A DNA stretch of 64,000 bases. Source: Aureimonas sp. ME7. Lineage in GTDB: Bacteria; Pseudomonadota; Alphaproteobacteria; Rhizobiales; Rhizobiaceae. This document shows, one piece after another, positions 15,434 to 25,610 of this stretch. The stretch's first letter is position 1. Every line of letters begins with the position of its first letter. The notes beneath the pieces were generated by a model. That model searched no databases. It worked only from the letters and a program-made list of their open reading frames with translations, and was not told the DNA's origin. The stretch spans positions 124,001-188,000 of the forward strand of contig NZ_CAJCKW010000004.1 of the NCBI RefSeq assembly GCF_903970965.1, in the 5' to 3' direction. Position numbers and translations under genes: made by a program.

Positions 15434-16213
15434 ATGCCCGATCTCGACCCCGCGCCAGCGCCCGTGGCGTCTTCGCGCATCCCGTTCCGGCAGATCCTGC
15501 CGAACCTGATCACTATCCTGTCGATCTGCGCGGGCGTCACCGGCATTCGTCTAGCCTTCGAAGGGCGGTTCGAGCTGGCGGTCGGGCTCGTGCTCGGCGC
15601 GGCATTCCTCGACGGGATCGACGGGCGCATCGCGCGCCTCGTCAACGGGCAGAGCCGGTTCGGCGCGGAGATGGATTCGCTGGCCGACATCGTCAATTTC
15701 GGCGTCGCCCCCGCGCTTCTCCTCTACGCCTACACCTTGAACGACGCCGGGTCCTTCGGGTGGATCTGCGCGCTTCTCTACATTTCGGGTTGCGCGCTGC
15801 GTCTGGCGCGCTTCAACACGATGCTGGACGAGCCGAACAAGCCAGCCTGGAAGAGCGCCTATTTTACCGGCATTCCGTCGCCGGCGGGCGCGGGTCTCGC
15901 GTTGTTCCCGATGTATCTCGGCTTCACCAGCAACCTCGCATTTCCCGATGTGACGCCTGTCGCAGCCTCGGTCTATCTCGTGATGGTGGGCGTGCTCATG
16001 GCGAGCCGGATCCCGACCTATTCGGGCAAGACGTTCAGCATCCCTCTGCGCCGCGAATACGTCGCGCCGGCGATCCTGTTCGTGGTTCTGTATATCGCGC
16101 TGCTGCTCAGCTTCTTTTGGGAAACGCTGACGGTCTCGGCGATCGTCTACTACGCGACGATCCCGTTCTCCATCCGATCCTATCGCCGGCAGGCGCGCCG
16201 GGACGCCGCCTGA
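15434..16213 (+). CDS. pssA: CDP-diacylglycerol-serine O-phosphatidyltransferase
   Basis: 259 aa integral membrane enzyme making phosphatidylserine from CDP-diacylglycerol and serine. The CDP-alcohol phosphotransferase motif is DGIDGRIARL followed by GAEMDSLAD. Several membrane helices fill the C-terminal half. It follows psd after 3 bp, forming the two-gene route to phosphatidylethanolamine. It ends one base before the convergent SDR gene. Confidence 0.95.
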   Translation: MPDLDPAPAPVASSRIPFRQILPNLITILSICAGVTGIRLAFEGRFELAVGLVLGAAFLDGIDGRIARLVNGQSRFGAEMDSLADIVNFGVAPALLLYAYTLNDAGSFGWICALLYISGCALRLARFNTMLDEPNKPAWKSAYFTGIPSPAGAGLALFPMYLGFTSNLAFPDVTPVAASVYLVMVGVLMASRIPTYSGKTFSIPLRREYVAPAILFVVLYIALLLSFFWETLTVSAIVYYATIPFSIRSYRRQARRDAA

Positions 16214-16954
16214 TCAGTCGGGCGCGTGGTAGGTGAGGAAGCGGTTCTGCCGGACGTCGAACAGGCGTCCGGTTTCTGTCATCGAGGGGAGTGCCAGCGG
16301 CACGATGCGCGCGGCGACGTCGGCGGGCTTGGGCAGCGTTTCCGGGTCCTCGCCGGGCATGGCGAGCGCACGCATGGCGGTGCGCGTGCCGCCAGGATTC
16401 ACCGAATTGACGCGCAGGGGCAGGTTCTGCGTTTCCGCCGCCCAGGAACGTCCGAGCGCTTCGAGAGCGGCCTTGGTGGCGGCATAAAGGCCCCAATAGG
16501 CCTTGCAGGAATGGGCGGCGCCCGACGACAGCAGAACGGCGCGCCCGGCGTCGGATAGGCGCAGAAGCGGGTCCACCGAACGGATCAGGCGCCACGCCGA
16601 GTTGACGTTGATCGCCATGGTGCGATCGAAGGTCTTGGCTTCGATATGGCCGATCGGGCTGAGCGTGCCCAGCGCGCCGGCATTGATTACGAGAACGTCG
16701 AGCTTGCCCCAGCGCTCGTGGATCGCGCCGCCGAGGCGATCGATGCCCGCCATGTCGGTGAGGTCCAGCGGCACGAGGGTCGCAGCGCCGCCCGCCGCCT
16801 TGATCTCGTCGTCCAGCTCTTCCAGCCCACCCACCGTGCGAGCGACCGCGATGACGTGAGCGCCCTCGGCGGCCAACTGCTTGGCAAGGTGGTAGCCGAT
16901 GCCGCGCGAAGCGCCGGTGACAAGCGCGACGCGCCCTGCGAGCTGGCCGGACAT
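16214..16954 (-). CDS. SDR-family NAD(P)-dependent oxidoreductase
   Basis: 246 aa classical short-chain dehydrogenase. It has the cofactor motif TGASRGIGYH (about 13-22), NAGALG, a catalytic Ser in LLSSGAAHS, and YAATK as the Tyr-x-x-x-Lys pair. AGGAG precedes the start. It lies just downstream of purF on the same strand, an arrangement common in rhizobia. The substrate is unknown. Confidence 0.9.
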   Translation of the reverse strand: MSGQLAGRVALVTGASRGIGYHLAKQLAAEGAHVIAVARTVGGLEELDDEIKAAGGAATLVPLDLTDMAGIDRLGGAIHERWGKLDVLVINAGALGTLSPIGHIEAKTFDRTMAINVNSAWRLIRSVDPLLRLSDAGRAVLLSSGAAHSCKAYWGLYAATKAALEALGRSWAAETQNLPLRVNSVNPGGTRTAMRALAMPGEDPETLPKPADVAARIVPLALPSMTETGRLFDVRQNRFLTYHAPD

Positions 16955-16997
16955 GGGCGAAGACTCCTGGAACTCTGAGATGCGATGAAGGGGCGGC

Positions 16998-18473
16998 TCA
17001 GCCGCTCGCCATCACCGCGAGGCGGTGAACGTTGCCAGTGCCTTCCTTGTCGAGAAGGCGGGTGGGATAGTCGCCTGTGAAGTAGTGGTCGGTGAACTGC
17101 GGCCGCGCCGCATCGCGAGGGCTCCCGCCGACAGCGCGGTATAGGCCGTCCAGCGACAGGAAGGCGAGCGAGTCGGCGCCGATGTGTCGGCCCATCGCTT
17201 CGACCGACTCGTGCTGGTTGGCCAGCAGCTTCTCGGCGTCCGGTGTGTCGATGCCGTAGAAGTCGGGATAGTGGATCATCGGGCTGGCGACGCGGATATG
17301 CACTTCGCGCGCGCCGGCATCGCGGATCATTTGGACGATCTTGACCGATGTCGTGCCGCGAACGATCGAATCGTCGACCAGCACCACGCGCTTGCCCTCG
17401 ATCATCGCCCGGTTGGCCGAGTGCTTCAGCTTCACGCCGAAGGCGCGGATCTGCTGCGTCGGCTCGATGAAGGTGCGGCCGACATAATGATTGCGGATGA
17501 TGCCGTATTCGAAGGGGATGCCGCTCGCCTGCGCGAAGCCCAGCGCCGCCGGTGTTCCGCCATCGGGCACGGGCACGACCACGTCGGCCTCGACCGGGGC
17601 TTCCGCCGCGAGATTGATGCCCATGTTCTTGCGCGCGACATAGACGCTGCGCCCGCCCACCACCGAATCGGGCCGTGCGAAGTAGACGTATTCGAAGAGG
17701 CAGAGGCGCTCAGGCGCTGCTTCCGGGGCCTTGCGGCTGTCGATCGAGATCGAGCCGTCCGGCTGGATCTCGCAGATGACGACTTCGCCGTTCTCGACGT
17801 CGCGCACGTACTTCGCACCGATGATGTCGAGGGCGCAGGTTTCCGAGCAGAAGATCGGCTTGCCGTCGAGCTCGCCCATGACGAGCGGGCGGATGCCGAT
17901 CGGATCGCGCGCGGCGATCAGCTTGGTGCGGGTGAGGGCGAGCATCGAGTAGCCGCCTTCGACCTTGCGGATCGCGTCGATGAAGCGATCTGAGGAAGAG
18001 GTGTGCTTGGAGCGAGCGATGAGGTGGAGGACGACCTCGGTGTCGGAGGTCGACTGGCAGATCGCGCCGTCGGCGATCAGTTGGCGGCGCAGCGTCAGGC
18101 CGTTGGTGAAGTTGCCGTTGTGGGCGACGGCGATGCCGCCGACCTCGAGCTCGGCGAACAGCGGCTGCACGTTGCGCAGCGCGACCTCGCCCGTGGTGGA
18201 ATAGCGCGTGTGGCCGATGGCGATGAAGCCGGGGAGCTTCGCCAGCGTCGCCGGGTCGGTGTAGTGGTCGCCGACAAGGCCCATGCGCTTTTCGGTATGA
18301 AACTGCTGCCCGTCGAACGTGACGATGCCGGCCGCTTCCTGTCCGCGATGCTGGAGCGCGTGGAGGCCGAGCGCGGTCAGCGTCGCGGCGTCGGGATGGC
18401 CCAGAATGCCGAACACGCCGCATTCCTCATGCAGCGTGTCGCCGTCGAGTTCGTCGAAGGAGAGCTTGGTCAT
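16998..18473 (-). CDS. purF: Amidophosphoribosyltransferase
   Basis: 491 aa; first step of purine synthesis, converting PRPP and glutamine to phosphoribosylamine. Cys18 in HEECGVFGILG is the N-terminal nucleophile after a 17-residue propeptide. HALQHRGQEAAG and the PRPP-binding VVLVDDSIVRGTT are present. It follows cvpA, as in many bacteria, but a terminator-like stem-loop lies between them. Confidence 0.97.
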   Translation of the reverse strand: MTKLSFDELDGDTLHEECGVFGILGHPDAATLTALGLHALQHRGQEAAGIVTFDGQQFHTEKRMGLVGDHYTDPATLAKLPGFIAIGHTRYSTTGEVALRNVQPLFAELEVGGIAVAHNGNFTNGLTLRRQLIADGAICQSTSDTEVVLHLIARSKHTSSSDRFIDAIRKVEGGYSMLALTRTKLIAARDPIGIRPLVMGELDGKPIFCSETCALDIIGAKYVRDVENGEVVICEIQPDGSISIDSRKAPEAAPERLCLFEYVYFARPDSVVGGRSVYVARKNMGINLAAEAPVEADVVVPVPDGGTPAALGFAQASGIPFEYGIIRNHYVGRTFIEPTQQIRAFGVKLKHSANRAMIEGKRVVLVDDSIVRGTTSVKIVQMIRDAGAREVHIRVASPMIHYPDFYGIDTPDAEKLLANQHESVEAMGRHIGADSLAFLSLDGLYRAVGGSPRDAARPQFTDHYFTGDYPTRLLDKEGTGNVHRLAVMASG

Positions 18474-18550
18474 CTCGATTCCGTTCTGGCCGATCCGGGC
18501 CCGGTGACCGGTTCAGCCCGCCATATGGGGGCGTGGACCGGATTTCGCGA

Positions 18551-18583
18551 ACAAAAAGACGATCGGCGCGGGTGCCGCGCCGA
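18551..18583 (-). terminator. Intrinsic terminator after cvpA
   Basis: An 8-bp GC-rich stem (18563-18570 with 18576-18583) followed on the minus strand by a T-run (complement of ACAAAAAGAC at 18551-18560). It lies between cvpA and purF and may limit readthrough into purF. Confidence 0.7.
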
Positions 18584-18624
18584 CCCATGCTGCTCCCCCA
18601 TGACCGCCGGGTCGCCCCGTTCGG

Positions 18625-19260
18625 TCAGTTGGCCGGTGCTTCGGCCGGTTGCTCTTCGCCCTGCTCGATCGCGTCCTCGATCGAGTTCGGTTGTTCGGCG
18701 GTCGGGTTCTCGCCTGCCGCGCCGGCGTCGCCGGGCGCGGCGGGCGTGCCGAAGCGTTCCTGGATGGCTTCCTGCGGGTTTTCCGGAAGAAGCGCGACGA
18801 GCTGGCCGCCGAGATCGTCCAGCATCGGCTTGGAGCGCGCGTTGGCGACCCAGGGCGGCTGGTTGCCGGACTGCGGCGGGGTCAGCCAGTTGAAGAACAC
18901 CATGGCGACCACGACCAGCAGCAGACCGCGCGCCGCGCCGAAGAGGAAGCCAAGCGTGCGGTCGATCGCGCCGACGCGCGAATCGATGATGAAGTCGGCG
19001 ATCTTGAGTGTGATGAACGAGACCACGATCAGCGTCAGCAGGAAGATCCCGGCGGCCGAGGCGGCGAGCGCCAGCTTCTCGTTGTGGATGTACTGCGCAG
19101 CAAACGGCGTGACCCGCTCGTAGAGCAGGAAGGTGGCGGCGGCCGCCGCGACCCAGCTCAGGACCGAGAGGATCTCGCGGGAGAAGCCACGCACCATCGC
19201 GAGCAGCGCCGAGACGAGCATGATGACGATCAGAATCGCATCCAGCAGAGTGACGGTCAT
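18625..19260 (-). CDS. cvpA: CvpA family membrane protein
   Basis: 211 aa. Four hydrophobic segments fall within about residues 5-125, with the family pattern VRGFSREILSVLSW and GAIDRTLGFLFGAARGLLLV. The tail from about 140 is hydrophilic and rich in Pro, Glu and Ala. The role is membrane-linked; members are needed for colicin V production or envelope stress resistance in other bacteria. It sits between radA and purF. Confidence 0.9.
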   Translation of the reverse strand: MTVTLLDAILIVIMLVSALLAMVRGFSREILSVLSWVAAAAATFLLYERVTPFAAQYIHNEKLALAASAAGIFLLTLIVVSFITLKIADFIIDSRVGAIDRTLGFLFGAARGLLLVVVAMVFFNWLTPPQSGNQPPWVANARSKPMLDDLGGQLVALLPENPQEAIQERFGTPAAPGDAGAAGENPTAEQPNSIEDAIEQGEEQPAEAPAN

Positions 19261-19338
19261 TCGATACCCGGTCTGACTTGAGTGTTGCGTCGCAAACGTC
19301 GCTTGCTTGTCGTCTTACACTGCGAAGGCTTTGAAAAA

Positions 19339-20727
19339 TCAAGTCTCCGATTGCACCTGACGCCCGGCGACCCGCGCCACGAGATGGGGCAGGCTCTCGA
19401 TCTCGTGGGCCGCGACGTCCCGGTTGCGAGGCAGATCGGCGCTGGCGGAGGGCAGGACGGACTGCCGGAACCCCAGCTTTTCCGCTTCCTTCAGGCGCTG
19501 CCCGGCGTGAGCCACCGGACGCACCGAGCCCGACAGGCTGATTTCCCCAAAATACACGCAGTCGGACGGCAAGGGCTGGCCGGAGAGCGAGGACACGAGC
19601 GCGGCGGCGACCGCGAGATCGGCCGCCGGCTCCTGGATGCGATAACCGCCCGCGACGTTGAGATAGACGTCGTGCTGGCCGAGGCGCACGCCGCAATGGG
19701 CTTCGAGGACGGCAAGCACCATGGCGAGGCGCGGCTGGTCCCAGCCCAGCACCGAGCGACGCGGCGTGCCGAGCGTCGAGGGGGCGACGAGAGCCTGGAT
19801 CTCGACGAGGACCGGACGCGTGCCCTCCATGCCGGCGAAGACGGCCGCGCCCGGCGCCTGGCCGTTGCGCTCGCCCAGAAAGAGTTCGGATGGGTTCTGA
19901 ACCTCGCGCAGGCCGATGTCGCTCATCTCGAAGACGCCGATCTCGTCGGTCGGCCCGAAGCGGTTCTTCACCGTGCGCAGGATACGGTAGTGATGGCCGC
20001 CTTCGCCCTCGAAATAAAGGACGGCATCGACCATGTGCTCGACGACGCGCGGGCCGGCGATCTGGCCTTCCTTGGTGACGTGGCCGACGAGGATCACGGC
20101 TGCGCCGCTGGATTTCGCGTAGCGGATCAGCGCCTGCGACCCGGCGCGAACCTGGGTGACCGTCCCGGGAGCGGACTCGGCCATGTCGGTCCAGACGGTC
20201 TGGATCGAATCGATGATGACGAGATCGGGGCGCTTGTCCTGACCGAGCGTCGCCAGGATGTCCTCGATATTGGTCTCGGCCATGAGCTGGACGCTGGTGT
20301 CGGCCGCATGGAGCCGCTGGGCGCGAAGACGGACCTGCGCCACCGCTTCTTCGCCTGATACGTAGATGACCTTGTGCCCGCCGCGCGCCAAGGCGGCGGC
20401 CGCCTGCATCAGAAGGGTCGACTTGCCGATGCCGGGATCGCCGCCGACAAGGAGCGCCGAGCCGCGCACGAAGCCGCCGCCGGTCACCCGGTCGAGCTCG
20501 GCGATGCCGGACACGATACGCGGCGCCTCCTCCGTTTCGCCAGAAAGGGGAAGGAGCGCAGCGGGGCGGCCCTTGCGCTTGGAGCGGATGGGGCCGCCGC
20601 CAATGCCGTTGGTGTCGCTTTCCTCGACGATCGTGTTCCACTCGCCGCAGGCTTCGCACTTGCCCTGCCAGCGGTTGAAGACCGAGCCGCAGTTCTGGCA
20701 GATGAAGGTAGTCTTGTTCTTGGCCAT
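19339..20727 (-). CDS. radA: DNA repair protein RadA (Sms)
   Basis: 462 aa branch-migration ATPase of recombination. A four-Cys zinc finger (CQNCG...CEACGEW) is near residues 10-28, Walker A is GGDPGIGKST, the RadA-specific motif is VKNRFGPTDE, and the C-terminal third is Lon-protease-like. It is transcribed toward cvpA and diverges from poxB. Confidence 0.97.
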   Translation of the reverse strand: MAKNKTTFICQNCGSVFNRWQGKCEACGEWNTIVEESDTNGIGGGPIRSKRKGRPAALLPLSGETEEAPRIVSGIAELDRVTGGGFVRGSALLVGGDPGIGKSTLLMQAAAALARGGHKVIYVSGEEAVAQVRLRAQRLHAADTSVQLMAETNIEDILATLGQDKRPDLVIIDSIQTVWTDMAESAPGTVTQVRAGSQALIRYAKSSGAAVILVGHVTKEGQIAGPRVVEHMVDAVLYFEGEGGHHYRILRTVKNRFGPTDEIGVFEMSDIGLREVQNPSELFLGERNGQAPGAAVFAGMEGTRPVLVEIQALVAPSTLGTPRRSVLGWDQPRLAMVLAVLEAHCGVRLGQHDVYLNVAGGYRIQEPAADLAVAAALVSSLSGQPLPSDCVYFGEISLSGSVRPVAHAGQRLKEAEKLGFRQSVLPSASADLPRNRDVAAHEIESLPHLVARVAGRQVQSET

Positions 20728-20927
20728 GCCCGCCGCCGCATCCTGTATCGACCCCTAGATGCCATGCGAACAAAAGGGAAACAAGCGCCGAGCCCCTTCG
20801 CGGGTCGGGCAGCACAGCCTTGCGCGGGGTACATGCCAGCCCTGACCGCGCTTCGAGGAACGAGGCTTCCGGGCAGCCGTTCTACCCGGCACCACGCCAT
20901 GCGCGGCATGCGGACCGGAGCCAGCAG

Positions 20928-22646
20928 ATGACCACGATTTCCGAACTCCTGATCGAAACGCTGGCAGAGGCCGGCGTTCAGCGGATCTGGGGTCTGACTG
21001 GCGATAGCCTGAACGCCGTGAACGCCGCGCAGGCGAAGGACGGGCGCATCGCCTTCATGCATGTCCGCCACGAGGAGGCCGCCGCCTTCGCCGCCGGGGC
21101 CGAAGCCGCCGCGACGGGCCGGCTCGCCGTGTGCGCGGGTAGCTGCGGCCCCGGCAACCTGCATCTGATCAACGGTCTCTACGACTGCCAGCGCAACCAC
21201 GTTCCCGTGCTCGCCATCGCCGCGCAGATTCCCTCCAGCGAGATCGGGCTCGGCTACTTCCAGGAGACGCATCCGACCGAACTGTTTCGCGAGTGCAGCC
21301 ATTTCTGCGAGCTGGTGACGAACCCGAAGCAGATGCCGGAGGTGCTGCATCGCGCCATACGCACGGCCATCGCCCGGAAGGGCGTCGCGGTGATCGTGCT
21401 GCCGGGTGACGTGTCGATGCTGGAGATCGAAGGTGCCGCACCGGCGTTCGCACCCCCGATCCCGGCGCGCAAGCTGCCGGACGAGGCGGCGCTGGCGCAG
21501 GCCGCGGCGATCCTGAACCTGTCCGAGCGCGTGACCATTCTGGCCGGCGCGGGGACGGCCGGGGCGCACGATGCCGTCGTGGCGCTGGCCGACCGGCTGG
21601 CCGCGCCCGTGGTCCATGCCTATCGCGGCAAGGAGCACGTGGAATGGGACAACCCGTTCGATGTGGGGATGACCGGACTGATCGGCTTCTCGTCGGGCTA
21701 CCATGCGCTGATGGACTGCGACGTCCTTCTGATGCTCGGCACCGACTTTCCCTATCGCAACTTCTATCCCAGGGGCGCCAAGATCATTCAGGTGGACGTT
21801 GATCCGAGTGCGCTCGGCCGCCGCGCCGTGCTCGATCTTGCGGTTGAAGCCGACGCGGGCGCGTTCGCCTCCGCTTTGGCGGCGAAGGTCCCGGACGGTC
21901 GTGATCGGCGCTTTCTCGACGCCGCACTGGCGCATTATCGCAAGGCGCGTGAGGGGCTGGACGATCTTGCGACACCGCGCGGAGAGGGCAAGCCGCTCCA
22001 TCCGCAATATGTCGCGCGGCGCGTCAGCGAGATCGCCAGCGACGATGCAGTCTTTACCGCCGATGTCGGCACGCCGTCCGTCTGGGCGGCGCGTTACCTC
22101 CAGATGAACGGCAGGCGCCGGCTGATCGGCTCGTTCAATCATGGCTCGATGGCGAACGCGCTGCCCCAAGCGCTGGGAGCGCAGGCGGCCTTTCCGGATC
22201 GGCAGGTCGTGTCACTGTCGGGCGACGGCGGGCTGGCGATGCTGATGGGCGAGCTTCTGACGGCGGTGCAGTCTCGCTTGCCTGTGAAGGTCGTCGTCTT
22301 CAACAACGGCTCCCTCGGCTTCGTCGAGATGGAGCAAAAGGCGGCCGGCTATCTGCCGACCTATGTCGACCTCCAGAACCCGGACTTCGCGGCGATGGCG
22401 GAGACGATCGGCCTCCGCGGCATCCGCGTCACCGATTCGTCGGCTCTGGACGGAGCGCTGCGCGACGCCTTCGCGCATGACGGGCCGGCGCTGGTCGACG
22501 TCGTCACCGCGCGCCAGGAACTGTCGCTGCCGCCGAAGATTCAGGCCGAGCAGGCCAAGGGCTTCAGCCTCTACGCGCTTCGGGCGATCATGACCGGGCG
22601 CGGCGACGAGATCGTGGAGCTCGCCGAAACCAATCTGTTCCGCTAG
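20928..22646 (+). CDS. poxB: Pyruvate dehydrogenase (quinone)-like, thiamine diphosphate-dependent
   Basis: 572 aa, the same length as E. coli PoxB. It begins MTTISELLIETLAEAGVQRI with GDSLN, has the conserved Glu in RHEEAAAFAAGA, and the ThDP-Mg motif GDGGLAMLMGE ... VVFNNGS. PoxB oxidises pyruvate to acetate and CO2 with FAD and passes electrons to ubiquinone. GGAG precedes the ATG at 20928; the frame extends upstream without a better start. It is a single gene between radA and dnaB. Another ThDP enzyme of the same family cannot be excluded. Confidence 0.8.
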   Translation: MTTISELLIETLAEAGVQRIWGLTGDSLNAVNAAQAKDGRIAFMHVRHEEAAAFAAGAEAAATGRLAVCAGSCGPGNLHLINGLYDCQRNHVPVLAIAAQIPSSEIGLGYFQETHPTELFRECSHFCELVTNPKQMPEVLHRAIRTAIARKGVAVIVLPGDVSMLEIEGAAPAFAPPIPARKLPDEAALAQAAAILNLSERVTILAGAGTAGAHDAVVALADRLAAPVVHAYRGKEHVEWDNPFDVGMTGLIGFSSGYHALMDCDVLLMLGTDFPYRNFYPRGAKIIQVDVDPSALGRRAVLDLAVEADAGAFASALAAKVPDGRDRRFLDAALAHYRKAREGLDDLATPRGEGKPLHPQYVARRVSEIASDDAVFTADVGTPSVWAARYLQMNGRRRLIGSFNHGSMANALPQALGAQAAFPDRQVVSLSGDGGLAMLMGELLTAVQSRLPVKVVVFNNGSLGFVEMEQKAAGYLPTYVDLQNPDFAAMAETIGLRGIRVTDSSALDGALRDAFAHDGPALVDVVTARQELSLPPKIQAEQAKGFSLYALRAIMTGRGDEIVELAETNLFR

Positions 22647-22652
22647 TTCGGC

Positions 22653-24137
22653 CTACTCGTAGCGCTCGGGCAGGTGACTGTCTTCGGCGAGATCCGTGAA
22701 GCGCGTGAACTCGGCCTGGAAGGCGAGGGGGACCGAGCCCGTCGGGCCGTGGCGCTGCTTGGCGATGATGACCTCGGCCTTGCCGCGCGCCTCGTTCATG
22801 CCCTGCTGCCATTTCAGATGGTCGTCGGTGCCGGGCTTCGGCTCCTTGCTCTGCAGGTAGTATTCCTCGCGGTACACGAAGAGCACGACGTCGGCGTCCT
22901 GCTCGATCGAGCCGGATTCGCGAAGATCGGAAAGCTGCGGGCGCTTGTCGTCGCGGTTCTCGACCTGACGCGACAGCTGCGACAAGGCGATGATCGGGAC
23001 GTGCAGTTCCTTGGCGAGCGCCTTGAGGCCGGTGGTGATCTCGGTGATTTCCTGGACGCGGTTGCCGGACGACTTGGACGAGCCCTGCATCAGCTGGACG
23101 TAGTCGATCACCATCACGTCGAGCCCGCGCTGGCGCTTGAGGCGGCGGGCGCGGGCGGCGAGCTGGGCGATCGAGATGCCGCCCGTCTGGTCGATGAAGA
23201 GCGGCGCCTTCTGCATCATCTCGGTGCAGGCGACGAGCTTGGAATATTCGGCGTCCGTGATGGAGCCGCGACGGATCTTCGACGAGGACACTTCCGACTG
23301 CTCGGAGATGATACGCGTCGCCAGCTGCTCGGCCGACATTTCCAGCGAGAAGAAGCCGACGACGCCGCCGTTCGCCGCCTTGAACGAGCCGTCCGCCTGC
23401 TCGGCGGGCTCGTAGGCCGAGGCGATGTTGAAGGCGATGTTGGTGGCAAGCGACGTCTTGCCCATGGCGGGGCGGCCGGCGAGGATGATGAGATCCGAAT
23501 GCTGGAGGCCGCCGAGGCGCTTGTCCATCTCGCGAATGCCGGTGGAGATGCCCGACAAGCCGCCGTCGCGGTCCTTCGCCGCGCCCGCCATCTCGATGGC
23601 CGTGGCCATCGCGTCCTCGAAGGACTGGAAGCCGCCGTCGTAGCGCCCGGTCTCGGCGAGCGAGAACAGCGCCTTTTCAGCCTCCTCGATCTGCTGCTTC
23701 GGCTCGGCGTCCACCGGCGCTTCGAAGGCCGAGTTCACCATGTCCTCGCCGATGCGGATCAGCGAGCGGCGTAGCGCCATGTCGTAGATCGCGCGGCCGT
23801 AGTCGTTGGTGTTGATGATGGTCGTCGCCTCGGCCGCAAGGCGGGCAAGGTACTGCGCCATCGTCATCTCGCCCACGCGGTCGTTGGCGGCCAGAAACGT
23901 CTTCAGCGTCACGGGCGTCGCGATCTTGCCCATGCGGATCATCGTCGAGGCCTTCTCGAAGATCTCGCGGTGGATCGTCTCGAAGAAGTGCTCCGGCTTC
24001 AGATAATCGTGGACGATGTAGTAGGCATCGTTGTTGACGAGGATGGCGCCCAGGAGCGCCTGCTCGGCTTCGATATTGGCCGGGGCCTCGCGATAGAGGG
24101 GGGACTCCTCCTCGAACTTGCGTGCGGCTTCCGCCAT
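22653..24137 (-). CDS. dnaB: Replicative DNA helicase
   Basis: 494 aa hexameric helicase that unwinds DNA at the replication fork. The N-terminal domain holds NIEAEQALLGAILVNNDAY; the ATPase domain holds Walker A GRPAMGKTS, VGFFSLEMSAEQLATRI and MVIDYVQLMQGS. It carries an insertion after the Walker A helix, as in other alphaproteobacteria. The start at 24137 follows GGAG; the in-frame ATG at 24215 would add 26 residues without a box. Confidence 0.97.
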   Translation of the reverse strand: MAEAARKFEEESPLYREAPANIEAEQALLGAILVNNDAYYIVHDYLKPEHFFETIHREIFEKASTMIRMGKIATPVTLKTFLAANDRVGEMTMAQYLARLAAEATTIINTNDYGRAIYDMALRRSLIRIGEDMVNSAFEAPVDAEPKQQIEEAEKALFSLAETGRYDGGFQSFEDAMATAIEMAGAAKDRDGGLSGISTGIREMDKRLGGLQHSDLIILAGRPAMGKTSLATNIAFNIASAYEPAEQADGSFKAANGGVVGFFSLEMSAEQLATRIISEQSEVSSSKIRRGSITDAEYSKLVACTEMMQKAPLFIDQTGGISIAQLAARARRLKRQRGLDVMVIDYVQLMQGSSKSSGNRVQEITEITTGLKALAKELHVPIIALSQLSRQVENRDDKRPQLSDLRESGSIEQDADVVLFVYREEYYLQSKEPKPGTDDHLKWQQGMNEARGKAEVIIAKQRHGPTGSVPLAFQAEFTRFTDLAEDSHLPERYE

Positions 24138-24257
24138 CGCGCGGGTCTCCTCGGACTTGGGTAAAGATTCCTCATACCCGAGATCGTGCGCAAGGGCCAC
24201 CGATGCGAGCCTCAAAGAGGCGTTACGGCGGGAAAATCGAACGTCCGCTAAGCCGTT

Positions 24258-25538
24258 CTAGTGGACCGCCGGCATCGGCTCCTGCGGCCGATGAAGGACG
24301 CGTGGCGAGGGCGCCTCGCGCGCGCGAAACCGGTTCTCGCCCTCCGCGATGTAGTCCCGCGTGATGGGCAGGGCTTCGACCCGGCGCGTGAGCTGGATCT
24401 GGAAGACGACGAGCCCCTGCCAGCGGAAGCCGGCTTCCGCGATGGCGAGATAGAACTCCCACATCCTGCAGAAGCGCTCGTCATAGGTCGAGCGAGCCTC
24501 CTGCCGCCGCGCCATGAAGGCTTCGCGCCAGGCGCGGCAGGTTTCGGCGTAATGGAGGCGCAGGACCTCGACATCTGTGACGATCAGCCCTGCCTTCTCG
24601 ATCGCGGGAAGAATTTCGGACAGGGCGGGCGTGTAGCCGCCGGGGAAGATATGCTTCTCGATGAAGGCGTTGGTGTTGGCGGGCGCGGTGGAGCGGCCGA
24701 TCGTGTGGAGGAGCATGACGCCGTCGTCCTCCAAGAGGTGCTCGGCCTGCGCGAAGAACGTGTCGTAGAAATCGCGCCCGACATGCTCGAACATGCCGAC
24801 CGAGACGATCCGGTCGAACCGCTCGTGGATATGGCGATAGTCCTGCAGGCGGAAATGCACGCGGTCGTCGCGGCCGGCGGCGTGCGCGCGCTCGCGCGAC
24901 AGCGCGAGTTGCTCGTCCGAAAGCGTGATGCCGGTGACGTCCGCCCCCGCGACGTCGGCGAGATACAGGCCCATGCCGCCCCAGCCGCTGCCGATGTCGA
25001 GAATGCGCAGGCCCGGCCGCTGGATGTTCAGCTTGGCGGCGATGTGCCGCTTCTTGGCGAGCTGGGCCTCCGAAAGCGTCTGATCGGGCCGCTCGAAATA
25101 GGCGCAGGAATATTGCAGGTCTGGGTCGAGGAAGAGCGCGTAGAGCTCGCGCGACAGGTCGTAGTGGTGCTGGACGTTGCGGCGCGAGCGTTTGGGCACG
25201 TTGTTCTGCGCGGTGCGCCGGAACAAGAGACGGCCGCGCTCCAGCGCGCGCATCCAGGGCTCGCGCGTCGCGTCCTTTCCGGCGTTCTCGCAGGCGAGGC
25301 GCACGAGATCCATGATCGTACCTTCGACCATGTCGAGCTCGCCGTTCATGTAGCATTCGCCGAGTGCCAGCGCCGGGTTGTGCGCGATGATGAGCTCGGC
25401 CTTGCGGGATCTGAGGCGCAGGGCGACCCGCTGTCCCGAACCGTCGCCGAAGCGGTGGATACGGCCGTCCGCCGTTTCCAGCTGGAGTTCGCCGTGCTGG
25501 AACAGGCGGCGAAGATAGAATGCGAGCAGAGGATACAT
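24258..25538 (-). CDS. cfa: Cyclopropane-fatty-acyl-phospholipid synthase family protein
   Basis: 426 aa methyltransferase that adds a methylene bridge to unsaturated phospholipid acyl chains. It has an N-terminal lipid-binding part and a SAM domain with ILDIGSGWGGMGLYLA, SVGMFEHVG and FIEKHIFPGGYTP. The ATG at 25538 (MYPLLAFYLRRLFQ) follows a purine-rich GGGGAAG box; the upstream frame is not family-like. It lies between the rplI terminator and dnaB and is probably its own unit. Confidence 0.92.
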   Translation of the reverse strand: MYPLLAFYLRRLFQHGELQLETADGRIHRFGDGSGQRVALRLRSRKAELIIAHNPALALGECYMNGELDMVEGTIMDLVRLACENAGKDATREPWMRALERGRLLFRRTAQNNVPKRSRRNVQHHYDLSRELYALFLDPDLQYSCAYFERPDQTLSEAQLAKKRHIAAKLNIQRPGLRILDIGSGWGGMGLYLADVAGADVTGITLSDEQLALSRERAHAAGRDDRVHFRLQDYRHIHERFDRIVSVGMFEHVGRDFYDTFFAQAEHLLEDDGVMLLHTIGRSTAPANTNAFIEKHIFPGGYTPALSEILPAIEKAGLIVTDVEVLRLHYAETCRAWREAFMARRQEARSTYDERFCRMWEFYLAIAEAGFRWQGLVVFQIQLTRRVEALPITRDYIAEGENRFRAREAPSPRVLHRPQEPMPAVH

Positions 25539-25610
25539 GCGAAACGCTTCCCCAACGCAGACGAGGCCGCTCGTTCCGGCGGCGATGGGAAAAGATTGGC
25601 ATGCGTTCAC